A stretch of DNA of 11,995 bases from JBOFCS01 sp051646185 (GTDB lineage Bacteria; Actinomycetota; Actinomycetes; Mycobacteriales; Mycobacteriaceae), in the NCBI GenBank assembly GCA_051646185.1, contig JBOFCS010000173.1, forward strand, positions 1-11,995, read 5' to 3'. A program made the translations under genes and the position numbers. Below the pieces are notes generated by a model. It did no database searches, had not been told where the DNA came from, and worked only from the letters and a program-made list of their open reading frames with translations. Below are positions 1 through 7,045 of the stretch, one piece after another. Numbering within the stretch: position 1 is the first letter of the stretch; each line of letters begins with the position of its first letter.

Positions 1-362
1 ATCTGGCAAGGCTCGTCCCACAGCATATGATGCGCCGTTTGTACTACACGGCAACCAATGTTGACGCCCAAACCCTGCTGCATTTTGGGTCAATACATGA
101 GGTCGTGCCCCGCGACGAACTAGATGACGCCGCATTAAAGGTTGCTAGAGAGATTGCCGCCAAAGATACTCGCGTTATCCGCAAGGCAAAAGAAGCCATC
201 AATCTTATTGATAACCAAGATGTGCACGCAAGTTACCGACTTGAACAGGGCTTTACTTTTGAACTTAATCTAGCGGGAATCGCCGATGAACATCGTGATG
301 AATTTGTTGCCACCGGTAAGCCGCGTAGCAATTCCACTGAGAAGACTGTCAACAAGACCTAA
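1..362 (+). CDS. echA20: EchA20-type ring D hydrolase, 3' part only
   Basis: This is the C-terminal about 120 residues of a crotonase-superfamily protein. It enters the window already open (first full codon at 3, reading LARLVPQHMMRR) and stops with TAA at 360-362. The visible part matches the C-terminal helical region of EchA20: an Arg-Leu-rich helix, a YYTATNVDAQ segment, then the AKEAIN helix typical of crotonases. EchA20 is a hydrolase that opens steroid ring D of the HIP-derived indanone-CoA. It supplies the substrate of IpdAB, and it precedes ipdA in mycobacteria as it does here. The ATG at 27 is internal and is not the start. The oxyanion-hole and active-site residues lie upstream of the window and cannot be inspected. 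The identification rests on the C-terminal sequence plus the adjacent ipdABC genes. Confidence 0.85.
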   Translation, partial: LARLVPQHMMRRLYYTATNVDAQTLLHFGSIHEVVPRDELDDAALKVAREIAAKDTRVIRKAKEAINLIDNQDVHASYRLEQGFTFELNLAGIADEHRDEFVATGKPRSNSTEKTVNKT

Positions 363-372
363 GGAACAGCAT

Positions 373-1299
373 ATGCGAAATAAGCTCAGCACTGTGGATG
401 CCGCTGTGTCCGAACTGGAAAGTGGGATGACCATCGGAATCGGCGGATGGGGTTCCAGGCGTAAGCCCATGGCTCTAGTCCGGGCGCTACTGCGGTCCCC
501 TATCACTGATCTGACTATCGTGAGCTACGGTGGCCCTGATATCGGATTACTTTGTTCAGCAGGAAAAGTCAGCAAAGCCTATTACGGCTTTGTTTCCCTT
601 GACTCGTCCCCTTTTTACGATCCATGGTTTGCCCAAGCCAGATTATCCGGAAAACTGACGGTCCGAGAAATGGATGAGGGAATGCTCAAGTGTGGCCTCC
701 AAGCTGCCGCAGCACGGCTTCCTTTTTTGCCGATTCGAGCCGGATTAGGTTCCGATGTAACCAATTTTTGGGAAGGTGAACTAACCACTGTCACCTCTCC
801 CTACCCCCTACAAGACGGAAACCAAGAAACTCTCATCGCAATGCCCGCCCTCAAGCTAGATGCCGCATTTGTGCATATGAATCTTGCTGATAAACAAGGT
901 AATGCGGCTTATACTGGAGTGGATCCCTACTTCGATGATCTGTTCTGTTTAGCCGCAGAAAAAAGATATCTCACCGCCGAGCGAATTGTCGATACCACTG
1001 ATCTTATTAGATCTGTTCCACTACAATGTCTTTTGATTAATCGCATGATGGTGGACTCAGTCATTGAAGCCCCCAATGGTGCGCATTTTACACTGGCCGG
1101 AGAAAGCTACGGTCGTGATGAAAAATTTCAACGCCATTATGCTGAATCAGCAAAATCCCCGGAGTCCTGGCAAGTTTTTGTCAACACCTTTTTATCTGGG
1201 AGCGAGCAGGACTACCAGAATGCAGTAATAGCTTTCAGTGAAAAATCTTTACAGAAAGATTCGGGGTCAACAGATCAGGTAACAGGAAAGAAAAACTAA
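373..1299 (+). CDS. ipdA: IpdA, alpha subunit of the COCHEA-CoA (ring C) hydrolase
   Basis: A 308-residue family I CoA-transferase-fold protein. In the known IpdAB pair this fold hydrolyses a carbon-carbon bond and opens steroid ring C of COCHEA-CoA, rather than moving CoA. Visible landmarks are the Gly-rich N-terminal loop IGIGGWGSRRKP (20-32), SYGGPDIGLLCSAGKV (51-66), FYDPWFAQAR (81-90), REMDEGML (98-105) and NAAYTGVDPYFDDLF. Glu102 in REMDEGM is probably the equivalent of the catalytic IpdA glutamate reported in M. tuberculosis. The ATG at 373 is chosen because AAGGAA (361-366) precedes it at good spacing and it leaves 10 nt after the echA20 stop. An in-frame ATG at 286 would run through echA20 coding sequence. 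The last about 17 residues are polar and look longer than in the mycobacterial protein. The stop overlaps the ipdB start by 1 nt (TAATG). Confidence 0.93.
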   Translation: MRNKLSTVDAAVSELESGMTIGIGGWGSRRKPMALVRALLRSPITDLTIVSYGGPDIGLLCSAGKVSKAYYGFVSLDSSPFYDPWFAQARLSGKLTVREMDEGMLKCGLQAAAARLPFLPIRAGLGSDVTNFWEGELTTVTSPYPLQDGNQETLIAMPALKLDAAFVHMNLADKQGNAAYTGVDPYFDDLFCLAAEKRYLTAERIVDTTDLIRSVPLQCLLINRMMVDSVIEAPNGAHFTLAGESYGRDEKFQRHYAESAKSPESWQVFVNTFLSGSEQDYQNAVIAFSEKSLQKDSGSTDQVTGKKN

Positions 1300-2048
1300 T
1301 GGGAAACATCACTCGCGCTGAATACTGCGCCGTTGCCTGCGCTGAAATATTTTCCGGTGCAGGAGAAATCATGGCGAGTCCAATGGCAACACTACCTAGC
1401 ATTGGTGCCCGACTCGCCAAACTTACCACTGAGCCGGATCTTCTCCTCTCTGATGGCGAAGCCCTATTTCTCTCTGAAATAACCGCGATTGGCAGCGCAG
1501 CAGCCATCGAAGGTTGGATACCCTTTCATAGAGTCTTTGATGTAGTTGCCTCAGGAAAACGTCACGTAGTTATGGGGGCCAATCAAATTGATCAATTTGG
1601 CAACCAAAACCTCTCAGCATTTGGACCACTTCAGCAACCAACCCGGCAAATGTTTGGTGTGCGTGGAGCCCCCGGTAACAGTATTAACCACGCCACCAGC
1701 TATTGGGTTGGCAATCACACAAAGCGGGTTTTTAGCCGTTCCGTTGATGTTGTCTGCGGTATTGGCTACGATAAAATTGATCCTGCCAATCCCGCATTTA
1801 GATTCCACCATCTCCATCGAGTGGTCTCCAACCTTGGGGTATTTGACTTCACCGGACCAGGGCATCGAATGCGAGTCATTTCACTTCATCCTGGGGTCAC
1901 CGTCGAAGATCTAACCCACAATACCTCTTTTGAACTAGCCGGGTTATCTCAAGCAACCGTTACCAGGGAGCCCACTGCCGAAGAATTGCATTTCATTCGC
2001 AATGTCATTGATCCACAATGTTTTCGCGACAAGGAAGTAGCGGTATGA
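1299..2048 (+). CDS. ipdB: IpdB, beta subunit of the COCHEA-CoA (ring C) hydrolase
   Basis: A 249-residue partner of IpdA with the CoA-transferase beta-subunit fold. Known IpdB proteins are about 250 residues, so it is full length. Landmarks are SGAGEIMASPMATLPSIGARLA (19-40), LLLSDGEALFL (48-58), EGWIPFHRVF (71-80), MGANQIDQFGNQN (92-104) and GVRGAPGNSINHATSYW (120-136). The segment at 48-58 lies where true CoA-transferases carry a Ser-Glu-Asn-Gly type catalytic loop, and here it reads SDGE. This agrees with the hydrolase rather than transferase chemistry known for IpdAB. The start ATG at 1299 overlaps the ipdA stop and follows an AGGAAAG ribosome-binding site at about 1284. Its own stop overlaps the ipdC start as ATGA. 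These overlaps indicate coupled translation, as expected for subunits of one complex. Confidence 0.94.
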   Translation: MGNITRAEYCAVACAEIFSGAGEIMASPMATLPSIGARLAKLTTEPDLLLSDGEALFLSEITAIGSAAAIEGWIPFHRVFDVVASGKRHVVMGANQIDQFGNQNLSAFGPLQQPTRQMFGVRGAPGNSINHATSYWVGNHTKRVFSRSVDVVCGIGYDKIDPANPAFRFHHLHRVVSNLGVFDFTGPGHRMRVISLHPGVTVEDLTHNTSFELAGLSQATVTREPTAEELHFIRNVIDPQCFRDKEVAV

Positions 2049-3106
2049 AAACACTGAAAACCGCATTTACTGAGTTGGTTGGGGTTACTCATCCGGTAGT
2101 CCAAACCGGAATGGGCTGGGTTGCTGGACCCCAATTAGTCGCAGCCACCGCTGAGGCTGGTGGATTAGGCATTCTAGCTTCGGCAACAATGACTTATCGA
2201 GAGCTCGCAACTGCTATCGAAAAAACCAAGAAGGCAACCAGCAGACCTTTTGGAGTGAACATCAGAGCAGATGCTTCCGATGCTATGGAACGAATCGAGC
2301 TACTAATCCAAGAAAAAATAAAAGTCGCATCCTTTGCCTTAGCACCCAAACCTGAGCTGATTGAAAAACTTAAAGCTGCAGGGATAGTTGTCATTCCTTC
2401 AATTGGCGCAGCCAAACACGCTCGCAAAGTCGCGAATTGGGGTGCAGATGCAGTTATTGTCCAGGGTGGAGAAGGAGGTGGGCATACCGGTCCGGTCGCG
2501 ACCACTTTGCTGCTACCTTCGGTTCTTGATGCGGTCGATATTCCCGTCGTTGCTGCGGGTGGATTTTTTGATGGCCGCGGACTAGCTGCAGCATTGTCCT
2601 ATGGAGCCGCAGGCGTTGCTATGGGCACTCGTTTCCTACTCACCCAAGAAAGCACGGTTCCTGATGCGGTTAAACAGACTTATTTAGCCAAAGGACTTGG
2701 CGATACTATCGTCTCAACTCGAGTTGATGGAATGCCGCACCGGGTGCTCCGCACCGAACTTGTTAACCAACTCGAAAGCTCCTCCAAAGCTAGAGGATTT
2801 TTTGCCGCCGTACTTAATGCCCAAAAGTTTAAGAAGATATCCAGGATGACCTGGAAAACAATGCTCACTGACGGCTTGGCCATGCGTCATGGAAAAGAAT
2901 TAACCTGGGCACAGGTACTCATGGCAGCAAATACCCCAATCTTACTGCGTGCCGGTCTTGTTGACGGTAACACTACTGCTGGAGTGCTGGCCTCCGGTCA
3001 GGTTGTTGGCCTACTCAATGACTTACCAACCTGTGCTGAGTTAATCTCTAGTATCATTGCTGACGCGATAAGCCAAATCGAATCCTCTGCAACTCTAGTC
3101 CGGTAA
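2045..3106 (+). CDS. ipdC: IpdC, FMN-dependent NMO-like steroid ring oxidoreductase
   Basis: A 353-residue protein of the nitronate monooxygenase / 2-nitropropane dioxygenase superfamily, a flavin-binding TIM barrel. The N-terminal barrel segment PVVQTGMGWVAGPQLV (17-32) binds flavin in the family. AEAGGLGILAS (36-46), the signature VQGGEGGGHTG (139-149) with its conserved His147, and VVAAGGFFDGRGLAAALSYGA followed by GVAMGTRFLLT (about 168-200) complete the FMN phosphate site. Known IpdC acts on a hydroxylated indanone-CoA during ring D/C degradation and is needed before EchA20 and IpdAB act. The ATG at 2045 forms an ATGA overlap with ipdB and gives the family length. An in-frame ATG at 2018 lies inside ipdB and is less likely. 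The gene ends 5 nt before the convergent lipase gene ends. No hairpin terminator is evident in that gap. Confidence 0.92.
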   Translation: MKTLKTAFTELVGVTHPVVQTGMGWVAGPQLVAATAEAGGLGILASATMTYRELATAIEKTKKATSRPFGVNIRADASDAMERIELLIQEKIKVASFALAPKPELIEKLKAAGIVVIPSIGAAKHARKVANWGADAVIVQGGEGGGHTGPVATTLLLPSVLDAVDIPVVAAGGFFDGRGLAAALSYGAAGVAMGTRFLLTQESTVPDAVKQTYLAKGLGDTIVSTRVDGMPHRVLRTELVNQLESSSKARGFFAAVLNAQKFKKISRMTWKTMLTDGLAMRHGKELTWAQVLMAANTPILLRAGLVDGNTTAGVLASGQVVGLLNDLPTCAELISSIIADAISQIESSATLVR

Positions 3107-3111
3107 TGCGA

Positions 3112-4329
3112 TTAGCAATTTGAAGGAGCAGGTAGTCCACTAAAACGGTCTTTGAGATACTGCAGAACACCTGGAAGACCCCCGAGCGCAGCAGTTAAAT
3201 GATCTGGACTCCAAATAATTTCAGACTGAACTGCCACACCAGCATTGCAGTAGCGTCGCATAGTCGCAGTAAGTGAATCAACCGGAATAAGCGAATCCGT
3301 TGCCGAGTGCCATTCATAGATTGGAGCGTTAGGAATCCCCGGATAGTCTTCTACGCTGTTTTCCGCGAGAACAGCTTTAACACTTGGACTCTCTAATACC
3401 GAATAGCCATCCGTAATATCAGTAACGTCAGCTAGTTTCCACCCTGCCCCCGCCGCAAGAATCTCATTAGTGCAAGCGTTAACCATTTTATCTCGCAGTT
3501 GCTTACCAAACTGATTTAGCTGTGCACTAATCGATAATCGATCTGGATACTCGCGTTCCAGCCCAAGGGCCGCAGCCATCGCCAATCCAAATGCGGGATG
3601 GGAATTTTCACCTAATCCTTTTGCCATAAGACCAATACTTAGCGGTGCACCACCATAAGCGCTTCCCACCAAAGTTAGTTCAGGAGCATAACTTGCAGCT
3701 AGTCCGGCTGCCATAGCTGTAGCCATACCACCCCCAGAATAACCCACCATTGCAACTGGACTATCAGCAAGGGCAAGGGCAGTAAAGTTTTTAGCAGCTC
3801 TAATCCCATCGAGGGTGATCTGACCGCCCAGTCGAGCCGCACCATAGGAACTATGTGGCCCCAGATGATCTGGGATAGCAATTGACCAACCCATTTGCAA
3901 AGCTGCGTTAAGAGCTGGGGCCTCTCTAATAACAAGATTAGGGTCAGATGTGTAAAGCGTACGCGAAGGGGCGCACTCTAGACCTAGACCATTAATGATG
4001 TGTTGATAACTCAGCAACGGGCGTCCAGGAAGCGCCGACCGAGGCGAAAGCACTGTTGTGACTGCGGCAATCGGTTTCCCAGCAGAATTAGTGGAGCGGT
4101 ATTGAAGCTGAATCGCATCCGTATCAAGAAAAAAAGCCGGCGCAGGTACTTGGCGCGCCTTAAGAACCTCACCTGGCTTACTACTCGGAGAGCTAACATC
4201 ATCTACATAAAACCGATCAGGCAGTGGAGCAGGGTAGATAACTTGTTCAGCCTGAGCGGATCCAGTCACTAGTACCGTTGTTGCAATAGCACAAGCTACA
4301 GCGATAGTAATGCTTTTAAACCGAGACAT
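3112..4329 (-). CDS. Secreted LIP-family triacylglycerol lipase/esterase
   Basis: A 405-residue alpha/beta-hydrolase that resembles the secretory lipase (LIP) family of actinobacteria and fungi. The N-terminus is a clear Sec signal peptide: a basic MSRFK start, a hydrophobic core, and VTGSAQA followed by EQ, with likely cleavage after Ala27. The nucleophile elbow is VGYSGGG with Ser198. The probable acid is Asp345 in HSATDSLIP and the probable base His377 in SPDHLTAAL. Mature cysteines 119, 286, 361 and 405 could form two disulfides, which fits export. The ATG at 4329 is chosen because GAGGA lies about 5 nt upstream and the signal peptide begins at once. An in-frame ATG at 4359 would add ten polar residues before it. 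The substrate is unknown; a steryl or acyl ester would suit the locus, but that is inference. It has its own promoter candidate and no KstR2 operator. Confidence 0.88.
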   Translation of the reverse strand: MSRFKSITIAVACAIATTVLVTGSAQAEQVIYPAPLPDRFYVDDVSSPSSKPGEVLKARQVPAPAFFLDTDAIQLQYRSTNSAGKPIAAVTTVLSPRSALPGRPLLSYQHIINGLGLECAPSRTLYTSDPNLVIREAPALNAALQMGWSIAIPDHLGPHSSYGAARLGGQITLDGIRAAKNFTALALADSPVAMVGYSGGGMATAMAAGLAASYAPELTLVGSAYGGAPLSIGLMAKGLGENSHPAFGLAMAAALGLEREYPDRLSISAQLNQFGKQLRDKMVNACTNEILAAGAGWKLADVTDITDGYSVLESPSVKAVLAENSVEDYPGIPNAPIYEWHSATDSLIPVDSLTATMRRYCNAGVAVQSEIIWSPDHLTAALGGLPGVLQYLKDRFSGLPAPSNC

Positions 4330-4370
4330 TGTATCCTCACCATCGCCTATTTTGACCAATTAATCACGGG

Positions 4371-4399
4371 ATTCTATGACACCAGCTTAAGTTATACAA
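4371..4399 (-). promoter_or_regulatory. Candidate sigma70-type promoter of the lipase gene
   Basis: On the minus strand, TTGTAT (4399-4394) and TAGAAT (4376-4371) are separated by exactly 17 nt. Both are close to the -35 and -10 consensus, and together they lie about 40 nt upstream of the lipase ATG. No CAAGnnCTTG operator is present between fadA6 and the lipase. The lipase may therefore be transcribed independently of KstR2, although readthrough from fadA6 is possible because no strong terminator is seen. Confidence 0.45.
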
Positions 4400-4430
4400 A
4401 CCGGTATTAATCAAAAGAAGTTGATGCTCA

Positions 4431-5579
4431 TCAGAGGCGTTCAATAATTGTCACATTGGCCGTTCCGCCGCCTTCACACATGGTCTGCAGGCCATACCGC
4501 CCACCAGTTCGTTCAAGTTCGCACAGCATGGTGGAAAACAGCTTTGCACCTGAAGCTCCCAAAGGATGCCCTAATGCGATCGCACCACCGTTGATATTAA
4601 CTTTTTCTAGATCAGCATTAAGCTCTTTAGACCAGGCCAGTACTACCGAGGCAAAAGCCTCATTGATCTCAATGACATCAATATCTTTCATGGTAAGACC
4701 CGCCTTTTCTAAGGCATATTTGGTAGCCGGAATTGGGGCGCTCAACATAAGAATCGGATCACTACCTCTGGCGCTGATATGATGAATCCTGGCTCTCGGT
4801 GTTAAATTATGAATTTTAACCGCGCCCTCCGAAGCAATAATCGTGGCACTTGCCCCGTCAGCTATTTGACTCGCCAGAGCTGCGGTATGACTGCCTTCTT
4901 CGCGAAGAGTTTTTAATGCAGCCATTTTTTCTAAACTAGTCTCACGAGGACATTCATCGGCTCGAAACTGATTTACTGAAATTATCTCCCGATCAAAACG
5001 ACCCTCGGCTATTGCCGTAAGCGCACGTTGATGACTAGCAAGGGCAAACTCTTCCATTTCCAGCCGAGATACCTTCCAACGATCTGCGATCATATCTGCA
5101 CCTGAAAATTGTGAAACCTCTTGATTACCATACCTTTTCTGCCATCCAACAGATCCTAAAAATGGGTTGGTAAATCCAAATTGTTCAGCAACTACCATCG
5201 CTGAACCAATCGGAATCATACTCATATTTTGGACCCCACCAGCAATCATGAGCTCTGAAGTTCCACTCATCACTGCCTGCGCGGCAAAATGAATTGCTTG
5301 TTGACTAGAACCACACTGCCGGTCAACGGTTACCCCAGCAATGCTCTCTGGATACCCGGCCGCAAGCCATGCAGTACGAGCAATATTTCCAGCTTGCGGC
5401 CCGATTGCATCAACACACCCAAAAATAACATCGTCAATTTCATTGACATCTATACTGTTACGCTCGATAACCGATTTTATTACTGTTGCACCTAAATCAG
5501 CTGGATGGACATCAGCTAACGATCCGCCACGACGACCTACAGCTGTGCGCACTGCATCAATAATATATGCCTCAGACAT
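4431..5579 (-). CDS. fadA6: FadA6, thiolase of steroid ring C/D catabolism
   Basis: A 382-residue type I acetyl-CoA C-acyltransferase. The nucleophile is Cys89 in TVDRQCGSSQQAI. The other active-site groups are NEAFA (306-310), His338 in GGAIALGHPLGASG, and Cys368 in QTMCEGGGTAN, all intact and in family order. FadA6 in M. tuberculosis thiolyses the beta-keto-CoA made when IpdAB opens ring C, releasing acetyl-CoA and a methyl-oxo-octanedioyl-CoA. The ATG at 5579 follows AGAAGAGAG, a usable ribosome-binding site. It lies 30 nt downstream of kstR2 on the same strand, so the two are probably cotranscribed from the autoregulated kstR2 promoter. The gene order kstR2-fadA6 is the same as in mycobacteria. 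Confidence 0.92.
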   Translation of the reverse strand: MSEAYIIDAVRTAVGRRGGSLADVHPADLGATVIKSVIERNSIDVNEIDDVIFGCVDAIGPQAGNIARTAWLAAGYPESIAGVTVDRQCGSSQQAIHFAAQAVMSGTSELMIAGGVQNMSMIPIGSAMVVAEQFGFTNPFLGSVGWQKRYGNQEVSQFSGADMIADRWKVSRLEMEEFALASHQRALTAIAEGRFDREIISVNQFRADECPRETSLEKMAALKTLREEGSHTAALASQIADGASATIIASEGAVKIHNLTPRARIHHISARGSDPILMLSAPIPATKYALEKAGLTMKDIDVIEINEAFASVVLAWSKELNADLEKVNINGGAIALGHPLGASGAKLFSTMLCELERTGGRYGLQTMCEGGGTANVTIIERL

Positions 5580-5609
5580 ATCGAACTCTCTTCTTATTTC
5601 GGTAATGGA

Positions 5610-6224
5610 TTATTGAGTGGTAATGCCGTCAAGAACGATGCTCAAGTACTGTTGGGCCACCGCCGTCGAAGTCAACACTCCACCTGGCTGATACCAACGC
5701 ACAGCAACCCACACCGTGTCACGAATAAATCGATACACAAGCTCTACGTCGAGGTCTGGCCTAAAACTGCCATCGTTAATACCCGACTGTAAGGCTTGCA
5801 CCCATAGCTGACGAAATTCAATATTTCTGTCAGAAATATAGGAAAATCTTTGTTGTGTCACTAATCTTTTAGCTTCATCTTGATAAATCGCAACCTGCGC
5901 ATGCCGCTGATCGATAGCATCAAAAGAGGCTGTTATGAGTTTTTCCAAAGTTTTTCGAGCGCTTAATTTTTCATTAACGATAGAATGATACTGGTCGAAC
6001 AAATCATCAAGAAAATCGCGTAATAACTCATCTACGATTGATTCTTTGGAGTCAAAATGATGATAAAGACTACCCGAAAGTATCCCTGCTGCATCAGCTA
6101 TATCCCGCACTGTAGTAGCTCGAAGACCATTTTTGGCAAACATCACCGCGGCGATGCCCAGCAACTCAGATCGCCTGCGTGAAGTGCCCGCATTCTCCGT
6201 GCTCTGCTTATCACTAGCTGTCAC
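5610..6224 (-). CDS. kstR2: KstR2, TetR-family repressor of the HIP regulon
   Basis: A 204-residue TetR regulator, close to the length of known KstR2. The N-terminal DNA-binding domain spans about residues 16-65, with the helix-turn-helix at about 36-57 (TTVRDIADAAGILSGSLYHHF) followed by SKESIVDELL. The rest is the helical ligand-binding and dimerisation domain. KstR2 is known to repress the HIP genes and to be released by HIP-CoA. The start is GTG at 6224, because AGGAG lies 8 nt upstream on that strand. A nearby ATG at 6229 is out of frame. Two perfect KstR2-type operators occur in the window, one only about 45 nt upstream of this start. This supports both the identification and autoregulation. 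Confidence 0.93.
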   Translation of the reverse strand: MTASDKQSTENAGTSRRRSELLGIAAVMFAKNGLRATTVRDIADAAGILSGSLYHHFDSKESIVDELLRDFLDDLFDQYHSIVNEKLSARKTLEKLITASFDAIDQRHAQVAIYQDEAKRLVTQQRFSYISDRNIEFRQLWVQALQSGINDGSFRPDLDVELVYRFIRDTVWVAVRWYQPGGVLTSTAVAQQYLSIVLDGITTQ

Positions 6225-6259
6225 TGCATCCGCTCCTGAAAATCGTCATAGAAAACATC

Positions 6260-6265
6260 ATCCTA
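6260..6265 (-). promoter_or_regulatory. Probable -10 element of kstR2
   Basis: TAGGAT on the minus strand lies 4 nt from the end of the KstR2 operator and about 35 nt upstream of the GTG. Transcription would start near 6253, giving a short leader that carries the AGGAG ribosome-binding site. The operator would then lie in the -35/-10 region, as expected for an autorepressed promoter. No good -35 hexamer is visible. Confidence 0.4.
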
Positions 6266-6268
6266 TCA

Positions 6269-6282
6269 ACCAAGCACTTGTT
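6269..6282. promoter_or_regulatory. KstR2 operator between kstR2 and the divergent SDR gene
   Basis: The 14-mer ACCAAGCACTTGTT matches every fixed position of the published KstR2 motif AnCAAGnnCTTGnT. It is an inverted repeat placed between two divergent genes of the cluster, one of which encodes the repressor. Its 3' end touches TAGGCT (6282-6287), a -10-like hexamer for the plus strand, so bound repressor should block both directions. Confidence 0.9.
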
Positions 6283-6287
6283 AGGCT
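6282..6287 (+). promoter_or_regulatory. Probable -10 element of the SDR gene; likely leaderless transcript
   Basis: TAGGCT begins at the last base of the KstR2 operator. A start point 7 nt beyond it falls at 6294-6295, which is the ATG. No ribosome-binding site precedes this ATG, so a leaderless mRNA, common in Mycobacteriales, is the simplest reading. Confidence 0.4.
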
Positions 6288-6294
6288 ACTGCAT

Positions 6295-7032
6295 ATGCGT
6301 TCAAGGACCAGTCCAGTCTGCTTAACCAAGGCTTTAGTTGTGGGAGCCTCTGGCGGCATTGGGTCAGCAATAACTACCACTCTTACCGCAAGAAAAGTAA
6401 CAGTGGCAACAACATATCGAAGCAGACCGCTAAGCAACCAACACACTTGGCAATTAGATGTAACCAACTTTGATCAAGTACGCAGCGTCATAGCCGCAGT
6501 CACCAAAAACCTTGATGGCCTCGACTGCCTAATTTATGCAGCTGGACCCCTGATTCCCATGTCTCATCTCTCAAGCATTGCGCCGGAAACCTATGCCCAA
6601 CATCTCCAGATCGAAGCGACAGGCTTTTTTGCAGTCGTTTCCGCCGCTCTACCCGCACTCCGCACTAGTGGCGGTAATGTCGTAGCCATTAGCACGGCCG
6701 CCACCGATCGTTATCCAGTCCGGGATGGACTCTCAACTGGAACTAAAGGGGCAGTGGACCAATTGATTCGCGCCTTCGCTGCTGAGGAAGGACGATTTGG
6801 GGTCCGGTTTAATGCCGTTGGACCCGGGATGCTCACCGCAGGCATGGCTGAAACCTTAATTACCAGTGGGCAACTTGATTCGGCGGCGCTCACTCAGGCC
6901 AGGGGCAATATTGCGTTACGTCGTTTCGGCTCGGCACAGGATATCGCTGAAGCTGCATGTTTTTTGGCCAGTGATGCAGCTAACTACATCACTGGCCAAA
7001 AACTTAATGTTGACGGTGGGTTCAGCATCTAG
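6295..7032 (+). CDS. SDR-fold protein with substituted catalytic residues
   Basis: A 245-residue protein with an SDR-type Rossmann fold. The cofactor loop VVGASGGIG (15-23), LDV (54-56), YAAG (81-84), the GPG motif (176-178) and the C-terminal FLASDAANYITGQKLNVDGG are all clear. The catalytic tetrad is not. Aligned on FabG, the Asn site is Glu107, the Ser site is Thr134 (AIST), and the Tyr site is Ser147 in GLSTGTKGA; only Lys151 remains. Arg42 and Arg44 after the second strand would suit NADP(H) if a nucleotide is bound. The ATG at 6295 is chosen because the protein then begins just before the first Rossmann strand; an in-frame ATG at 6133 lies within kstR2 and upstream of the promoter. Divergence from kstR2 through a KstR2 operator indicates a role in HIP catabolism. 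It may be a non-oxidoreductase, a subunit or a sensor. Confidence 0.85.
   Translation: MRSRTSPVCLTKALVVGASGGIGSAITTTLTARKVTVATTYRSRPLSNQHTWQLDVTNFDQVRSVIAAVTKNLDGLDCLIYAAGPLIPMSHLSSIAPETYAQHLQIEATGFFAVVSAALPALRTSGGNVVAISTAATDRYPVRDGLSTGTKGAVDQLIRAFAAEEGRFGVRFNAVGPGMLTAGMAETLITSGQLDSAALTQARGNIALRRFGSAQDIAEAACFLASDAANYITGQKLNVDGGFSI
6961..7002. repeat. Perfect 16-bp inverted repeat inside the SDR gene
   Basis: TTTTTGGCCAGTGATG (6961-6976) and its exact reverse complement (6987-7002) flank a 10-nt loop. They encode the FLASD and ITGQK parts of the SDR C-terminus. The T and A runs pair at the base of the stem, so neither strand has a U-tract after the hairpin and it is not a standard intrinsic terminator. 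A further exact 15-nt copy of the right arm lies at 7100-7114, inside ipdF. Confidence 0.9.
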
Positions 7033-7045
7033 TCGGCCGCTCACC

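Noticed and set aside
286..372. Upstream in-frame ATG for ipdA at 286
   Set aside because: It lies inside echA20 coding sequence without a ribosome-binding site; the ATG at 373 has AAGGAA and gives the family N-terminus.
3107..3160. Bidirectional terminator between ipdC and the lipase
   Set aside because: No GC-rich stem followed by a T-run was found on either strand near the 5-nt convergent gap.
4422..4433. Palindrome TGATGCTCATCA at the fadA6 stop
   Set aside because: Only 5 bp per arm with a 2-nt centre; too weak to call as an operator or terminator.
6133..6294. 54-residue N-terminal extension of the SDR gene
   Set aside because: It is antisense to the kstR2 start region and upstream of the operator and -10; the Rossmann fold begins just after the ATG at 6295.
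6961..7002. Intrinsic terminator reading of the 16-bp hairpin
   Set aside because: Both strands read U-rich before and A-rich after the stem, the opposite of a terminator, and it lies within coding sequence.
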